From NCBI GenBank assembly GCA_949358305.1, contig OX442316.1:4278001-4342000 (forward strand): DNA of 64,000 nucleotides. Reading direction: 5' to 3'. Origin of the DNA: Strigamia acuminata. Its lineage: Eukaryota; Arthropoda; Chilopoda; Geophilomorpha; Linotaeniidae. Both the position numbers and the translations under genes were made by a program. Below the pieces are notes generated by a model. That model ran no database searches and had not been told where the DNA came from. It saw only the letters and a list, made by a program, of their open reading frames with translations. Below, in pieces: positions 1 to 10,135 of the stretch; position 1 is the stretch's first letter; every line of letters starts with the position of its first letter.

Positions 1-1985
1 GTGAGAAAAGGAAAAGATGATATCGAACAAAGGAAAAAAAAACGAATTTAACGTTGCTTCTCCAGGATCGGAATGTAAAACCATCAAATATTTATTGGTG
101 AGTGAGTAATACTTTTTCTTTCACCAAAGACAACTTTAAAACTGATTTACACCTGTAGAGCACAGGATCCAAAAGTTGACCTTAATATGTTCAATACAAT
201 TTGAATACACATTCAAAAATGTGATTGCCATTGAACTACTTTGTGCTCATTTTAATTTTGTGGATCAGGATGGATGGGCGTGGTTTTGAATCTGAGTGCG
301 GGTAACAGTTGAAAATTCTTTTTGAAAATATTCCATCCACAAAAGAATATGGTGACTTTCAATAAATCTAAATTAAAATTAACTTTCTTTTTAAATAACG
401 AAAAGCTTCAAATTGGCGCCGGGGTCATAAAAATCACCAATTTTTTAAATAAAATCAGTGATTTTTATGAAGATATCAGTGATTCATTTACTTGTAAAAA
501 TCGGTGATTTTTTAATAACCCACCGGGCCCGAATAAGCGCCGGGTTCAAAAAATAAATCAACGTCCGGTTATTTATTTGAAGCTTTAAGATAGGTGTGAG
601 TCAATTACGATGGCATTAATTTCTATACACTTACAAAATCCATCGGCATACTTGTATGCGCAATTTCCACGCCAGATTTGCATCTATTTTACGATATACG
701 GTACGAGTGGATACCCGTGCGGGCCGGACTATAAATTTGATACTTTTTTGGTGATTTCGATTCTTTATGAACGAAAGTGCAACTTTGCACAACATCGAGT
801 TGTGAAAAAATAACCTCTTCGGGGGTTAGTACGGTATATTCAAAATTTCTATGGAAATAACTCCATCTGCATCTGCTAGGTCAGTTTCTACTGACGTGCG
901 ATTTCCGGGTCTTAATTATCAGGAATGAGTCGATTGTCAGTTGAAAATAAAACGAAAATCGCTGTCAACAATAGCAGCTTGATAAAAATCGATTACCGGA
1001 AATTTGTTGTCCAATGAGATTGACGTACCGTACGTAGATCGTACGGCTGATTTGGGCTACGACTGTTTTTCCTCCTTGAATCGTGATTGGTGCCATTGTA
1101 CCTGCGTGCTTAACGTAACGATAACGTATACCCATGAGGAGATATTTAACCGAATGTCTCTCAATGATCCAGTTAGTTATTGCTTTGTGCAGATTTCAGA
1201 AGGTCGTCGATCATTTAACAGTTAACGGAGCATTATAAGTGCTAACGGTTCTGAAGAAGTAAAATCCTCCGAAATGGAGATGAAGAAGTATGACGATAGC
1301 CATTGCGAAGGAGCCGATTCGTTGTGCGTGAAATTGATCGCTTCCGATGAAAAACCATTCTTCATTCTTCGGGAACATGCAATTCAGTAGGAGACCGTTA
1401 AGGCCATGCTTAGTGGACCGGGCCAGTGGGCCGAATCCGAAACGAATCAAGTGAAGCTGCGCGAAATTTCGAGCCCCGTGCTTGAACAAGTGTGCAAATA
1501 TTTGGCATATAAAGCGAAATACCACGAAAGTGCCGTGGAAATCCCCGAATTTCCGATAGCGGTGGACATGTGCCTCGAATTGATGATGGCAGCTAATTTC
1601 TTAGCTTGCTGAAGATAATATTCATTTCTTTTCAATTTCCCATTCTTTCAACTTTTTTTTTGTCGAATAAAATTTAGTCATTCTCTAATTTGCGTTTTTA
1701 AAATCCTTAGTAGCTGTTATTTAATTAATCTTGCCTTTACAGTATTTGGAAGACTGGACAAAATGAACAGTTCCAGAGATGAAAGTGTAAAAAAATACTG
1801 TAGTTTATTTTGAAACTCCACCTCTAAAATAATAAGTAATAATAATAAATAAAAATAAATAACATGATAAACTAAAAAAAAACTAATTCCGATACTTAAA
1901 TTAAAACAATTTCTTAATTTTTGCATTGATCTAGATTTTTTAAAGATAAAAAACAAGAGATGCATTCAATTCCTACAAGTTAAAT
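1..1985 (+). repeat. E block copy 1 (Elongin-C cassette), inverted
   Basis: This is the reverse-complement counterpart of 41450-43345; the first bases of the window match the reverse complement of the sequence ending near 43345. It carries, in order, an exon-like stretch ending at a GTGAGT donor (about 1-106), AT-rich sequence with GGCGCCGGG-type motifs (400-560), the Elongin-C-like pseudogene, and the 3' flank with an AATAAA-type signal (1667). Other E blocks lie at 14.2, 25.3, 29.0, 36.8 and 41.4 kb in the opposite orientation. Similarity was judged by eye. Confidence 0.85.
1235..1612 (+). pseudogene. Elongin-C-like pseudogene, copy 1
   Basis: The reading frame corresponds codon for codon to the intact Elongin-C-like copies at 14.3, 25.3, 29.6 and 42.1 kb. 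Two lesions are visible. The start codon position reads ATA where the others have ATG, and codon 52 is an in-frame TAG (1388-1390) where the others have TCG/TCC-type Ser. The remaining frame keeps the family hallmarks MLSGPGQ, the REIxSPVL segment, [20 protein letters not shown] and the terminal Cys. It is unlikely to make a full protein. A short product from the internal Met at 1406 is formally possible but would lack the N-terminal strand of the BTB/SKP1 fold. Confidence 0.85.
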
Positions 1986-2590
1986 CAAGAGAAACCTTTT
2001 CTGCTTATAGCAATTGTCAGTCATTTGAGGTTCTCAGTTCCTCGGTTTGATTCTCTGCAGCATTGTTATTCCAATTTCCGATAGCGGTGGACATGTGCCT
2101 CGAACTGATGATGGCAGCCAATTTCTTAGCTTGCTGAAGATAATATTCTTTTTTCCTATTCTTTCAACTGTTTTATTTGTCGAATAAAATTTAGCCATTC
2201 TCTAATTAATTATTTGCGTTTTTAAAAGTGACTCAAGTCGTCAGTAGCTCCATTTATCTTTTGTTATTTAATTAATCTTGCCTTTATTTGGAAGACTGGA
2301 CAAAATGAAGAGTTCCAAAGATGCTCGCTGCATGATCGTCCACCCATCACTCATTATGTTTGAGTTTGATGTTTTGGTTGTAAATGAAAATAACAATAAA
2401 TACACCTGTTTTATAAGAGAAACCTTTTCTGATGGAATAATATTTCAAAATTGAATTTTATAAAGTACTGTATTTAACAAGAGCACAAAAATATTACAAT
2501 TTAATGTCAATGTTGTGCAATTACAATTTTGTGCATAAAGAGTCAAAATTTCACAAAAAAATATCAAATATCAAATACAAATTATTATAC
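1986..2590 (+). repeat. Partial second E-block 3' end with Elongin-C C-terminal remnant
   Basis: At 2072-2137 the last 21 codons of the Elongin-C-like gene recur ([20 protein letters not shown] then TGA), followed by the same 3' flank as copy 1, up to about 2340. This is a truncated duplicate of the preceding block in the same orientation. The rest is AT-rich, with nothing coding seen. Confidence 0.75.
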
Positions 2591-2591
2591 A

Positions 2592-2951
2592 GGGTGGCCC
2601 AAATAAACGCAACCCAACAATACAAAGAGGGTTATTAAGGGTTACTCAAATATTAATCATTAGTTTCTGGTGCAGTTTTTTCCGCTCTTTCGTTTGGCGT
2701 TTAGTTTTTGATGATACGAGCTTTCGTTCTCTAGATATTTCCGTTTTTAATCAATTTTTAAATTCTTACAGAAATTAAAAATATGATGAAAATTCATGTT
2801 GGCTTTCAAGGCATTCGCACATGGGTTTCACGCGAAACCTTAGAACTCGGTTGCACGCTGATTTCTTGAGAGAGATCTTGCAAACAGGTGAAAGTGAAAA
2901 GGTTTGGCTAGACACATTTAACACAATTTGGTCGAATGTGTCCTTAATATT
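2592..2951. repeat. Interspersed repeat beginning ACAGGGTGGCCCAAATAAAC
   Basis: The stretch starting at about 2591 matches, in reverse complement, the sequence ending near 22911 downstream of the tRNA gene. Shared pieces include ACAGGGTGGCCCAAATAAAC and GAGGGTTATTAAGGGT. This looks like the terminus of a dispersed element. A second part (about 2780-2890, ATGAAAATTCATGTTGGCTT onward) recurs near 10970-11100. The LTR retrotransposon has inserted at its far end. Confidence 0.5.
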
Positions 2952-3080
2952 TGTAACGTCGGAAAGATGTACACGGTTTGGTGGTTAAAACCCAACTGAC
3001 TCTTTATTCTTAATGACCACGTGACCTGCGCCCAGCGCCCTCCAGTGGTCATTCTCCTAATTATTTACATAAACATTACA
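2952..3080 (-). repeat. 3' LTR
   Basis: 129 bp, identical to 7564-7692. It starts TG and ends CA on the plus strand. It is the 3' LTR because the coding strand is minus. Confidence 0.95.
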
Positions 3081-3236
3081 TCCCTTCCACCATGCGGGAA
3101 TTTCAAATCAAAACAAAACTAAGTCAAAAATCGAAAAACAAAACACCAATCAAATTCACAAACATCAATCAAATTCATAAACACAAAATCTCAATTTGTC
3201 ACAATAAAGTCATTTCACCACAAAATGTCCAAAGTC

Positions 3237-6200
3237 TCAATGTTTCACGTAATCACCATGCCGCTTAGGCGGTTGTCCCTTATTTACTCTAGCTGAACGT
3301 CGAGGCTCCTTTGGCGGGTCCTTTCCCCCCGGGTCAGGCACCGTCGCCCTCACTGGAACTGGTATAGCCACTCTCACCGGAAGCCCTTCTTCTTCCTCCC
3401 GTGCAGGCTCTGTCTGCGTGTCCGCCCTCTCTGTGATTTCTCCGTCCTCTCGTTCTCTCGCCAGCGGATCCTCAATCGTTCCTTCCTCCTCCCCCACTTG
3501 CTCTCCAATTCCCTTGAAATGGGACGCGTTTCTCACTATTATTTGCTGGCCCCTTGTGGCCGCAATCCTTGATCCCTCCACTGACGACACGACGAATGGC
3601 ATCGGGTCGTATGGAGTCGTCAACTTGCTTATTTTTCGTCTTTTAACGAGAACCCGATCTCCCGGCTTCAACCCATGCTCTCGAACATGCCGTGTTTGGT
3701 CCGCCCTGACCTTCATCTGTTCCTTTCGCTCCCCATCACGCCGCCTCACGTCCACGTCGGTCGCGTCCGCGAAGATCTGCGGCAACCTCGTCCTTATGGT
3801 TCGTCCGCACAGCAACTCCGCCGGAGACACCCCGGTGGTTGAGTGGGGCGTCGCTCTGTAATTGAGGAGAAACTCATGGACCTCCTCCTTCCAGTCCCTT
3901 CCTTCGGTCACGGCCGCCAAAATCGCCTTGTTCAGCGTCCTCATTAATCTTTCAACTTCGCCGTTGGCCTCGGGCCACAGCGGCGTCACGCGTCGGTGTC
4001 TAATTCCCATTTCTTGCATGAACAATCCAAATTCTCTCGAAGGGAAAGGTGGCCCATTGTCGGTCTTTACGACTTCGGGCAAGCCCTGCTCGGAAAACCG
4101 CTTCCTCAACACCGAAATCACGCTCGCCCCCAACGTGGACGCCACAAAGTCTATCATCGGAAATCGGGAGTACTCGTCGACCAGCACCATTAACATTTTC
4201 CCATCGGGGAAAGGTCCCAAAAAATCGAGCGCAAGTTGTTGCCACGGCCGATCGGGCATCACCGTCATCTGCAACGGAGTTCTCGTTGTCGTCTTCATAC
4301 TGGCCTGGCACGGAATACAGCCGGCGACGACGCGCTCCACGTGCGCATCCACCCCCGGGAACCATACTTTCTGTCTCAGTAGGCATTTGGTCTTCACTAT
4401 GCCTTGATGGCCACGATGGGCCAACTCCACCACTCTTCCTCGTAGGGCCCTCGGGATCACAATTCTGTCGCCCCGCAACACCATGCCGTTTCCCGCGCAA
4501 GACAGTTCATTCCTCACCATAGCATACGGCTTTAGCTGTTCCCTCCTCCAACATTTCTCCTGCTCCCCGCCCGACAGCCGCAGTGCCTCCCGCAACATCC
4601 GCATCTCCGCATCTCCCTCCGATTCCCTAATCACCTCCGCCTGCGTCATCGTCGCTGGTATCCTCGTTCTCGTCACGAACCTCACGTATCGCTCCACCGT
4701 GCCCGACATCCCGTGGCTGACTCTCGACAAGGCACCTGGGTGCCGCGACATGTAATCGCTCGGATTCGTATCTCCTCTCGTGTGCCTGACCTCGAATGTA
4801 TACTGCTGGATCCTTAGGCACAATCTCTCAATGCGCACCGATGGTCGCGACCTTCTATTGCCAAAAATACCCACCAAAGGTTTATGGTCCGTAAACAACA
4901 AGAACGACACGCCGTACAGGTACAAATAAAAATGTTCCACCGCCCACACGGCCGCCAACGTCTCCTTCTCGATCTGTGAATATCTCGTCTCGACGTCCGT
5001 TAACGCCCTGCTGGCATACGCCACTACCTGCGGCTCCGATTCCCCGGTCTTCACCTGAGCCAAAATGGCGCCTAGGCCATACGGTCCCGCGTCTACTGTC
5101 AAGTGTATTTTCGCATTCATGTCATAGTATGCCAACACACTACGGTCGCCCAACTGCTCCTTAACGCGGTTCCAGGCCGTCTGATGTTCCTCGCCCCAGG
5201 CGAACGTCGACTTCGATCTCTTTGTCAGCTCCCGCAGGGGTTTCAACGTATCCGCCATGTTTCGAATAAACCTTCCGCAATAAATCACCATTCCAAGTAG
5301 GCTCTTTACCTCCGACACCGTCCTTGGGATTTCCATCCTCATTACTGCCTCTACCTTCTGTGGGTCGACAGAGATTCCCCTATGCGAAAAGACGTGTCCG
5401 AAGAAAACCAGCTCCGACCTCCGCAATTCGCATTTCGCACCATTCAATGTCAACCCCCTCTCACTCAATCGCCGCAGCACCCGGTGCAATGTCTCATCGT
5501 GTGCTTTCACCGAACTTCCCACTATGAAAATGTCATCCACTATATTTATACATTTTGGTATTCCTTCAATAACCTGTCGTATCTCGTCCTGGAAGACCTC
5601 GGACGCTGAGTTCACCCCAAAGAAAAGGCGCTTAAATCGGAATAAACCGATGTGCGTGGCGAAAACTGTGTACTTCCTCGACTCCTTGTCCAGCTCGACC
5701 TGGTTGAAGCCATGGACCAGGTCGAGCTTCGAAAAAACCGTCGCGCCCTCAGCCAACGTAATCAAATCCTCGAGTCGCGGCGATGTGTGTCGTACCCTTT
5801 TTATCGCTCTATTCACCTCGCGCGCATCCACGCATAGTCGGATCGCGTCGGGGTCGGCGTCCTTTGGTTTATCGACGCAATGGATTGGTGAGACCCACGG
5901 AGTGGGCCCCATGTCCTCCGTAATTCGTTCGATAATATCCATGTCGACCATTCGCTGCAACTCCTTCTCAACCTTCTTCCTGATTTTAAAAGGCAGTGGC
6001 CGGTATCGCTGCGCGACCGGCACTACGCCTTCGTCGACGTGCAAATGGACCTGGCAATCCTTCAACTTGCCTATCCCCTTGAATAGCTCCGGATATTGTC
6101 TCTCGATAAGGTCCTCGAATCTATCTCCTTTGATGGCGTTCACGGTTTTCACTATTCCCAAGCGCTCGGCCGTCTCGTAACTCAAGAGGGACTCGCCCGG

Positions 6201-7463
6201 ACGATCCACAACATACAACCTCGCCTCCACCGTCTTCTTACCATAGCCCAAATTGACATGCATGCGTCCCATCAGCGGCAACGGGACCTCCGCGCCGTAC
6301 GTCATCAACCTCGCCGTGCTCTTCTCCAATTGAGGTTTCGCCTTCAACGCCAGGTAAACTTCCCTACCCAGAACGTCCACCGATGTCCCAGAGTCTATAA
6401 TAAATTTTATTTCCTCTCCTTTCATCGTCAACAATACCTCCGGCATCTTTTTCTTACTCTCAACACCAGTCGCGCACATTCCGACCACGAAGATTTCCTC
6501 ATCATCATCGTCTTCCTCGAAAAGGCTAAGCCTCTGCACCGGTTCCGGTCGGTTAGTCCTCTTAGCTCCCCTACAGAATCGCACGAAATGGCCAGTTTTT
6601 CCACAACCCCGACAAGTCACATTTTTCGCCGGGCAATCCTGTGGCGTCGGATGCGGCCAGGCGCGCCCGCAATTGAAGCACTTCCTTCCTCCCTCTCGCA
6701 TCGCCTCTACGTTCCTCGCGGCGCCCGTCCCGCCTCGCTCAGTCACCGTCCTTCTACGTCCCGGCTTCGTGTCGTCCTCCCTTCGACCAACGCTTCCTGT
6801 TCGTACCAAATTGACTTCTCCTCCATCCGCCTTCACCGTCCCCTCCATTTGCTTCGCCTGCCAATCCGAAGCTTCATAGCCTCTGCCCAAATCCAGAAAC
6901 TCTTTCAGTGTCGATGTGGCATCTCGCAACCCCTGGCGTCGTAGCCGATCCATCGTAGTTCCCAAAATTAATTGATGTTTCACCTCTCTGTCTATTGAGT
7001 TGAAGTCGCATCCCACCGCCAGATGTCGCAAGCGTACGTGGTATTGATCGATCGTCTCTCCTTCCTCCTGCCTTGAAATACGGAAATTATAAACACAAAA
7101 TTCTAAATTTTTGCGCGGAATGAAATAAGTTGTCAACGCGTCTTTAATGTCTGCATAGCTATCCTGCCCCGTCTTCCGGACCGTCTCGTGAATCGCGTAG
7201 ACCTCCTCCCCGGCGCAGTGCAATAACGTCGCCATTTTCCTCGTGTCATCGGTGATCCCTGCCGCTATCATGTAGATCTCAAGACGCCCAATCCATCTCG
7301 TCCACCTTTGGCTCTGCGTGTTAACGTCCCCATGTACGTCGAAAGGCGAGATCGTTGCCTGCAGGAAATTTGACGCGCCCGTCGCACTGGCCGCCGCCAT
7401 TACGACCTTGAATTCACTAGTCGTCTCCGCCACTTTCTCTGTCTCGCTCATATTTATGTCCAC
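3237..7463 (-). CDS. Gag-Pol polyprotein of Ty3/gypsy retrotransposon
   Basis: A single 1408-residue frame fuses gag and pol. In order: a gag region (1-250), two zinc knuckles (CFNCGRAWPHPTPQDC near 262, an atypical spacing, and CRGCGKTGHFVRFC near 284), an aspartic protease with the DSG active-site motif near 357, a reverse transcriptase with the VDD active site near 642 (INIVDDIFI), RNase H (about 770-890), an integrase with an HHCC zinc domain (HRGHQG ... CIPCQA, about 1020-1060), and an integrase core beginning LALDFLGPF. The C-terminal tail is acidic and Pro-rich. The protein would copy element RNA to DNA and insert it. The gag-pol fusion without frameshift, and the lack of env, resemble non-viral gypsy lineages. 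No lesion was seen, so activity is possible. Confidence 0.95.
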   Translation of the reverse strand: MDINMSETEKVAETTSEFKVVMAAASATGASNFLQATISPFDVHGDVNTQSQRWTRWIGRLEIYMIAAGITDDTRKMATLLHCAGEEVYAIHETVRKTGQDSYADIKDALTTYFIPRKNLEFCVYNFRISRQEEGETIDQYHVRLRHLAVGCDFNSIDREVKHQLILGTTMDRLRRQGLRDATSTLKEFLDLGRGYEASDWQAKQMEGTVKADGGEVNLVRTGSVGRREDDTKPGRRRTVTERGGTGAARNVEAMREGGRKCFNCGRAWPHPTPQDCPAKNVTCRGCGKTGHFVRFCRGAKRTNRPEPVQRLSLFEEDDDDEEIFVVGMCATGVESKKKMPEVLLTMKGEEIKFIIDSGTSVDVLGREVYLALKAKPQLEKSTARLMTYGAEVPLPLMGRMHVNLGYGKKTVEARLYVVDRPGESLLSYETAERLGIVKTVNAIKGDRFEDLIERQYPELFKGIGKLKDCQVHLHVDEGVVPVAQRYRPLPFKIRKKVEKELQRMVDMDIIERITEDMGPTPWVSPIHCVDKPKDADPDAIRLCVDAREVNRAIKRVRHTSPRLEDLITLAEGATVFSKLDLVHGFNQVELDKESRKYTVFATHIGLFRFKRLFFGVNSASEVFQDEIRQVIEGIPKCINIVDDIFIVGSSVKAHDETLHRVLRRLSERGLTLNGAKCELRRSELVFFGHVFSHRGISVDPQKVEAVMRMEIPRTVSEVKSLLGMVIYCGRFIRNMADTLKPLRELTKRSKSTFAWGEEHQTAWNRVKEQLGDRSVLAYYDMNAKIHLTVDAGPYGLGAILAQVKTGESEPQVVAYASRALTDVETRYSQIEKETLAAVWAVEHFYLYLYGVSFLLFTDHKPLVGIFGNRRSRPSVRIERLCLRIQQYTFEVRHTRGDTNPSDYMSRHPGALSRVSHGMSGTVERYVRFVTRTRIPATMTQAEVIRESEGDAEMRMLREALRLSGGEQEKCWRREQLKPYAMVRNELSCAGNGMVLRGDRIVIPRALRGRVVELAHRGHQGIVKTKCLLRQKVWFPGVDAHVERVVAGCIPCQASMKTTTRTPLQMTVMPDRPWQQLALDFLGPFPDGKMLMVLVDEYSRFPMIDFVASTLGASVISVLRKRFSEQGLPEVVKTDNGPPFPSREFGLFMQEMGIRHRRVTPLWPEANGEVERLMRTLNKAILAAVTEGRDWKEEVHEFLLNYRATPHSTTGVSPAELLCGRTIRTRLPQIFADATDVDVRRRDGERKEQMKVRADQTRHVREHGLKPGDRVLVKRRKISKLTTPYDPMPFVVSSVEGSRIAATRGQQIIVRNASHFKGIGEQVGEEEGTIEDPLAREREDGEITERADTQTEPAREEEEGLPVRVAIPVPVRATVPDPGGKDPPKEPRRSARVNKGQPPKRHGDYVKH

Positions 7464-7563
7464 TCACGTTCATTCAGTCCCCCACATTCCGTCATAATCC
7501 ACGTTAGTTCGCACAATTTGTCCTTTATACACTCACAACTGTCATTATTTTGCTCGTCGCCAA

Positions 7564-7692
7564 TGTAACGTCGGAAAGATGTACACGGTTTGGTGGTTAA
7601 AACCCAACTGACTCTTTATTCTTAATGACCACGTGACCTGCGCCCAGCGCCCTCCAGTGGTCATTCTCCTAATTATTTACATAAACATTACA
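7564..7692 (-). repeat. 5' LTR
   Basis: 129 bp, identical to 2952-3080. It would hold the element's promoter on the minus strand. The candidate primer-binding site follows at about 7552-7562. Confidence 0.95.
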
Positions 7693-7697
7693 ATATT

Positions 7698-8416
7698 CTG
7701 TCAATGGAATACCATCTCGTCGTAGCAATTGGCGAGTAACGGTACACCAAAGCTATTTACAGTTCATAAACAAATTGTAACCGGTGAACAAAGATGTCAC
7801 TATACTTGGAAAGTATTTAAAAAAAAGTGTATAATATAGCAATTTCTTTTTATTTTAGAAGCTGAAGAAAAGCAATTTTCTGCAAAAACAAATTTGGACA
7901 AAATTTTGAAGACGCCTAGAATTAAAAATTAGTAACTAAACTCAAACGGCGCTCTTTTATCTTTCAAGCATCGAGCAGTGTGATCAGTGATCACACTGGT
8001 AAAAAAAAAGAAGAATAATCCGTAAGCATTAACTTGTATTCATTATTGACTTCATTTTAGTTACTTAAAAGGCAAAATTGCAGAAAACATGTAAGACAGT
8101 TTAACTTTCAACATTAGTTGTTTGAAAAATCGAGGTGGTGAACAGAGAATCGCTTTCGCAATGTCTCGTCTCTCATCACGTTGAATTTTCTCATTGAAAT
8201 TTCTAAACAAAATTGGAATAACAAAATAATTTTGACTTATAAAGCTGTTATTACGTTGAAGAATTCTATAAATTGTAACAATAATTTTTCTATTTTTTAT
8301 TTCCAGATTTAACTTAAAAGTGTCGTATATGCTGGGCTTAATTAGGACCATGGTATTACAACACTTGCACAAAAGTAAATAATAAAACATAAATATTCCA
8401 ATGTGAATAACATAGT
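7698..8416. other. AT-rich stretch without a recognised gene
   Basis: No supported coding sequence. The short open frames here have no recognisable domain or splice context. Confidence 0.5.
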
Positions 8417-8419
8417 TAA

Positions 8420-9011
8420 AGCTAAGTACACATGACCTGATTCCGCGCACGGAATGATCATTTTCCGTGTATGGCCGAAAGTTTGGGTCAGTGTGGTACA
8501 CATGGTTCCGCTTACCACACACGGAAACTTTCTGGCAACCGAAATTTTATTCTTTCCGGCAGTGATGGTGCACGGAATAGCTTGAATTGTTTCCGTGCAC
8601 GAACAGATTCTGAGTACCCAGAATGCATTGTGGTAATGCGACCGATCGTGACCGGTCGTACACAAGGTGTGGAGGTGGATACTGAATACAAAGACAGATA
8701 ATACTAAAAATGTTTGATTAATTTATTTTATTATTTATTATTAATTATTAATTTAAAAATACAGCAATCTATTTATTTTGCACAATCAAACTCCAACATT
8801 TTTTTAAAGTGGTCGCCATTTGTATTTACATCACGTGCACGGATTGTGTGTACCAAACAATTTCCGTGCACGGATTGTGTGTACAAAACAATATTCTCGC
8901 ACGGAATGACACAGCCAAACACACAGGCGGAATCATTTCGCGCGCAGCGTGACATCCTGAAATTTCAGACTCTGAATATTCAGAGTCTGAAAGTCTCATG
9001 TGTACTTAGCT
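8420..9011. mobile_element. MITE-like element with 16-bp perfect terminal inverted repeats
   Basis: The left end AGCTAAGTACACATGA is the exact reverse complement of the right end TCATGTGTACTTAGCT. The flanking TAA (8417-8419 and 9012-9014) is a 3-bp target duplication of the PIF/Harbinger type. The 592-bp interior is non-coding, with several CCGTGCACGGA-type sub-repeats (8855-8905) and a 30-bp perfect palindrome centred at 8978. Superfamily assignment rests on the 3-bp TSD only. Confidence 0.8.
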
Positions 9012-9014
9012 TAA

Positions 9015-9979
9015 GGGCTCAAACTTTCATCGCAGAACGAAAGCGAATCTTTGGTTTCCATCAACCGCAGTCGGATTTTCCATGAAGGAAAGGTGAACGA
9101 TATGATTGCGTCAACGATTTGTCACACCTTCGCAGCATATTTTGGAGCCAATAAGACACCATTCGACATGTATGAATGCGAAAGCAGCCGACAAGAAAAA
9201 TGTGAACGAAGTGATTGCATCAACAATTTATGACTTTTTTTGGAGCACGTCCAGAATTTTAAACAATAACACGTTATTGGACATCGCACGAAGACAAAGC
9301 AGCCATGGAATGATGTGGTTGTGAGGAGTGCTTCCCGTGGCCAGGAAGTAGAAACTGTAGGAACTATAACTGCGATTTAATGAAATGCTCGTGACGGGTG
9401 CCGATCTCTGCCCAGACACACAGCACCAGAAGTGCAAGCTATAATCCTGGTGCATGTATACAGGCTCAATATGGGATGGGAAATGACATTTTGAGGCTGA
9501 CATTTGAAACAGAAAAAGCCACTTATCGAATTAAGCTCTCGTAATTTGGTTTGGGAATGCTCTTCTCAAGTGTCCCCACAATTTTTGTCAAAGTGAAATG
9601 TTTTAATTTTTCCGTCAAATGTGTGGTTGCTAATTGTATTTTTTGTGTGTTCCGGACAGCATTCAATTAAATTTCACCAACATTCTTCTCCAATAGTCGA
9701 CTGGTGACTGGGGAATTAAAAAAAAAATTTCGTCCTGATTAAGTTTAAGGCTAGAAATAAGTGCAAGAAATACAAGGTTAATTCTTTTTCACTTATTGAC
9801 ATCTGGTTTAGCCCAGGAGGAACAACCCTCACTATGGGGGCCCCGCTTTTTCCTTTTGCAATCAGGGGGAAAGCAATTTACCTGTGTGTTTCTTGCATTT
9901 GTCCGTGAGCTGGGGGGTCGTCGCGAAAGGAAAGGCTCCTTTAGGGACATGGGCCCTGCTGTCAGGGGATTCACTTGAA
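9015..9979. other. Intergenic, no gene recognised
   Basis: Only short frames without domain signal. 9820-9960 is locally GC-richer. Nothing coding can be supported. Confidence 0.4.
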
Positions 9980-10135
9980 GGTGCATGGACATGGCCCAGT
10001 GACGGTGGGTACATGGACATGGCCCCAAGGACGACTACTGGAGTAGTCGTCCTTGATGGCCCAGTGACGGTGGGTACATGGACATGGCCCAGTGATGGTG
10101 GGTGCATGGACATGGTCCAGTGACGGTGGGTGCAT
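9980..10135. repeat. About 29-bp minisatellite
   Basis: The unit GTGCATGGACATGGCCCAGT plus GACGGTGGG (or GTACATG... variants) is repeated about 4-5 times. One unit is interrupted by a hairpin insertion at 10026-10055. The open frames across it on both strands only reflect the repeat. Confidence 0.85.
10026..10055. other. 30-bp hairpin insertion with 7-bp target duplication (candidate P-type transposon footprint 1)
   Basis: Arms CAAGGACGACTACT and AGTAGTCGTCCTTG are perfect inverted complements around a 2-base centre (GG). They are flanked on both sides by ATGGCCC (10019-10025 and 10056-10062). Neighbouring minisatellite units show the uninterrupted ATGGCCCAGTGACGG, so this is an insertion with a 7-bp duplication. 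Confidence 0.85.

Larger units (their letters stand above)
2952..7692 (-). mobile_element. Complete Ty3/gypsy-type LTR retrotransposon
   Basis: A 4.74-kb element is bounded by identical 129-bp direct LTRs (TGTAACG...CATTACA as written on the plus strand) and flanked by the 5-bp target duplication ATATT (2947-2951 and 7693-7697). It is transcribed from the minus strand. Immediately inside the 5' LTR the minus strand reads TGGCGACGAGC after one T, a plausible tRNA primer-binding site. Before the 3' LTR it reads GGTGGAAGGGA, a plausible polypurine tract. One uninterrupted gag-pol frame lies inside. Identical LTRs and an intact frame point to recent insertion. I see no env-like second frame. Confidence 0.95.

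Noticed and set aside
3418-6944. Several plus-strand frames of 60-280 residues
   Set aside because: All are antisense shadows of the gag-pol frame.
8963-8992. 30-bp perfect palindrome, considered as a fourth excision scar
   Set aside because: The flanks show no 7-8-bp duplication, and it lies inside the MITE as part of its structure.
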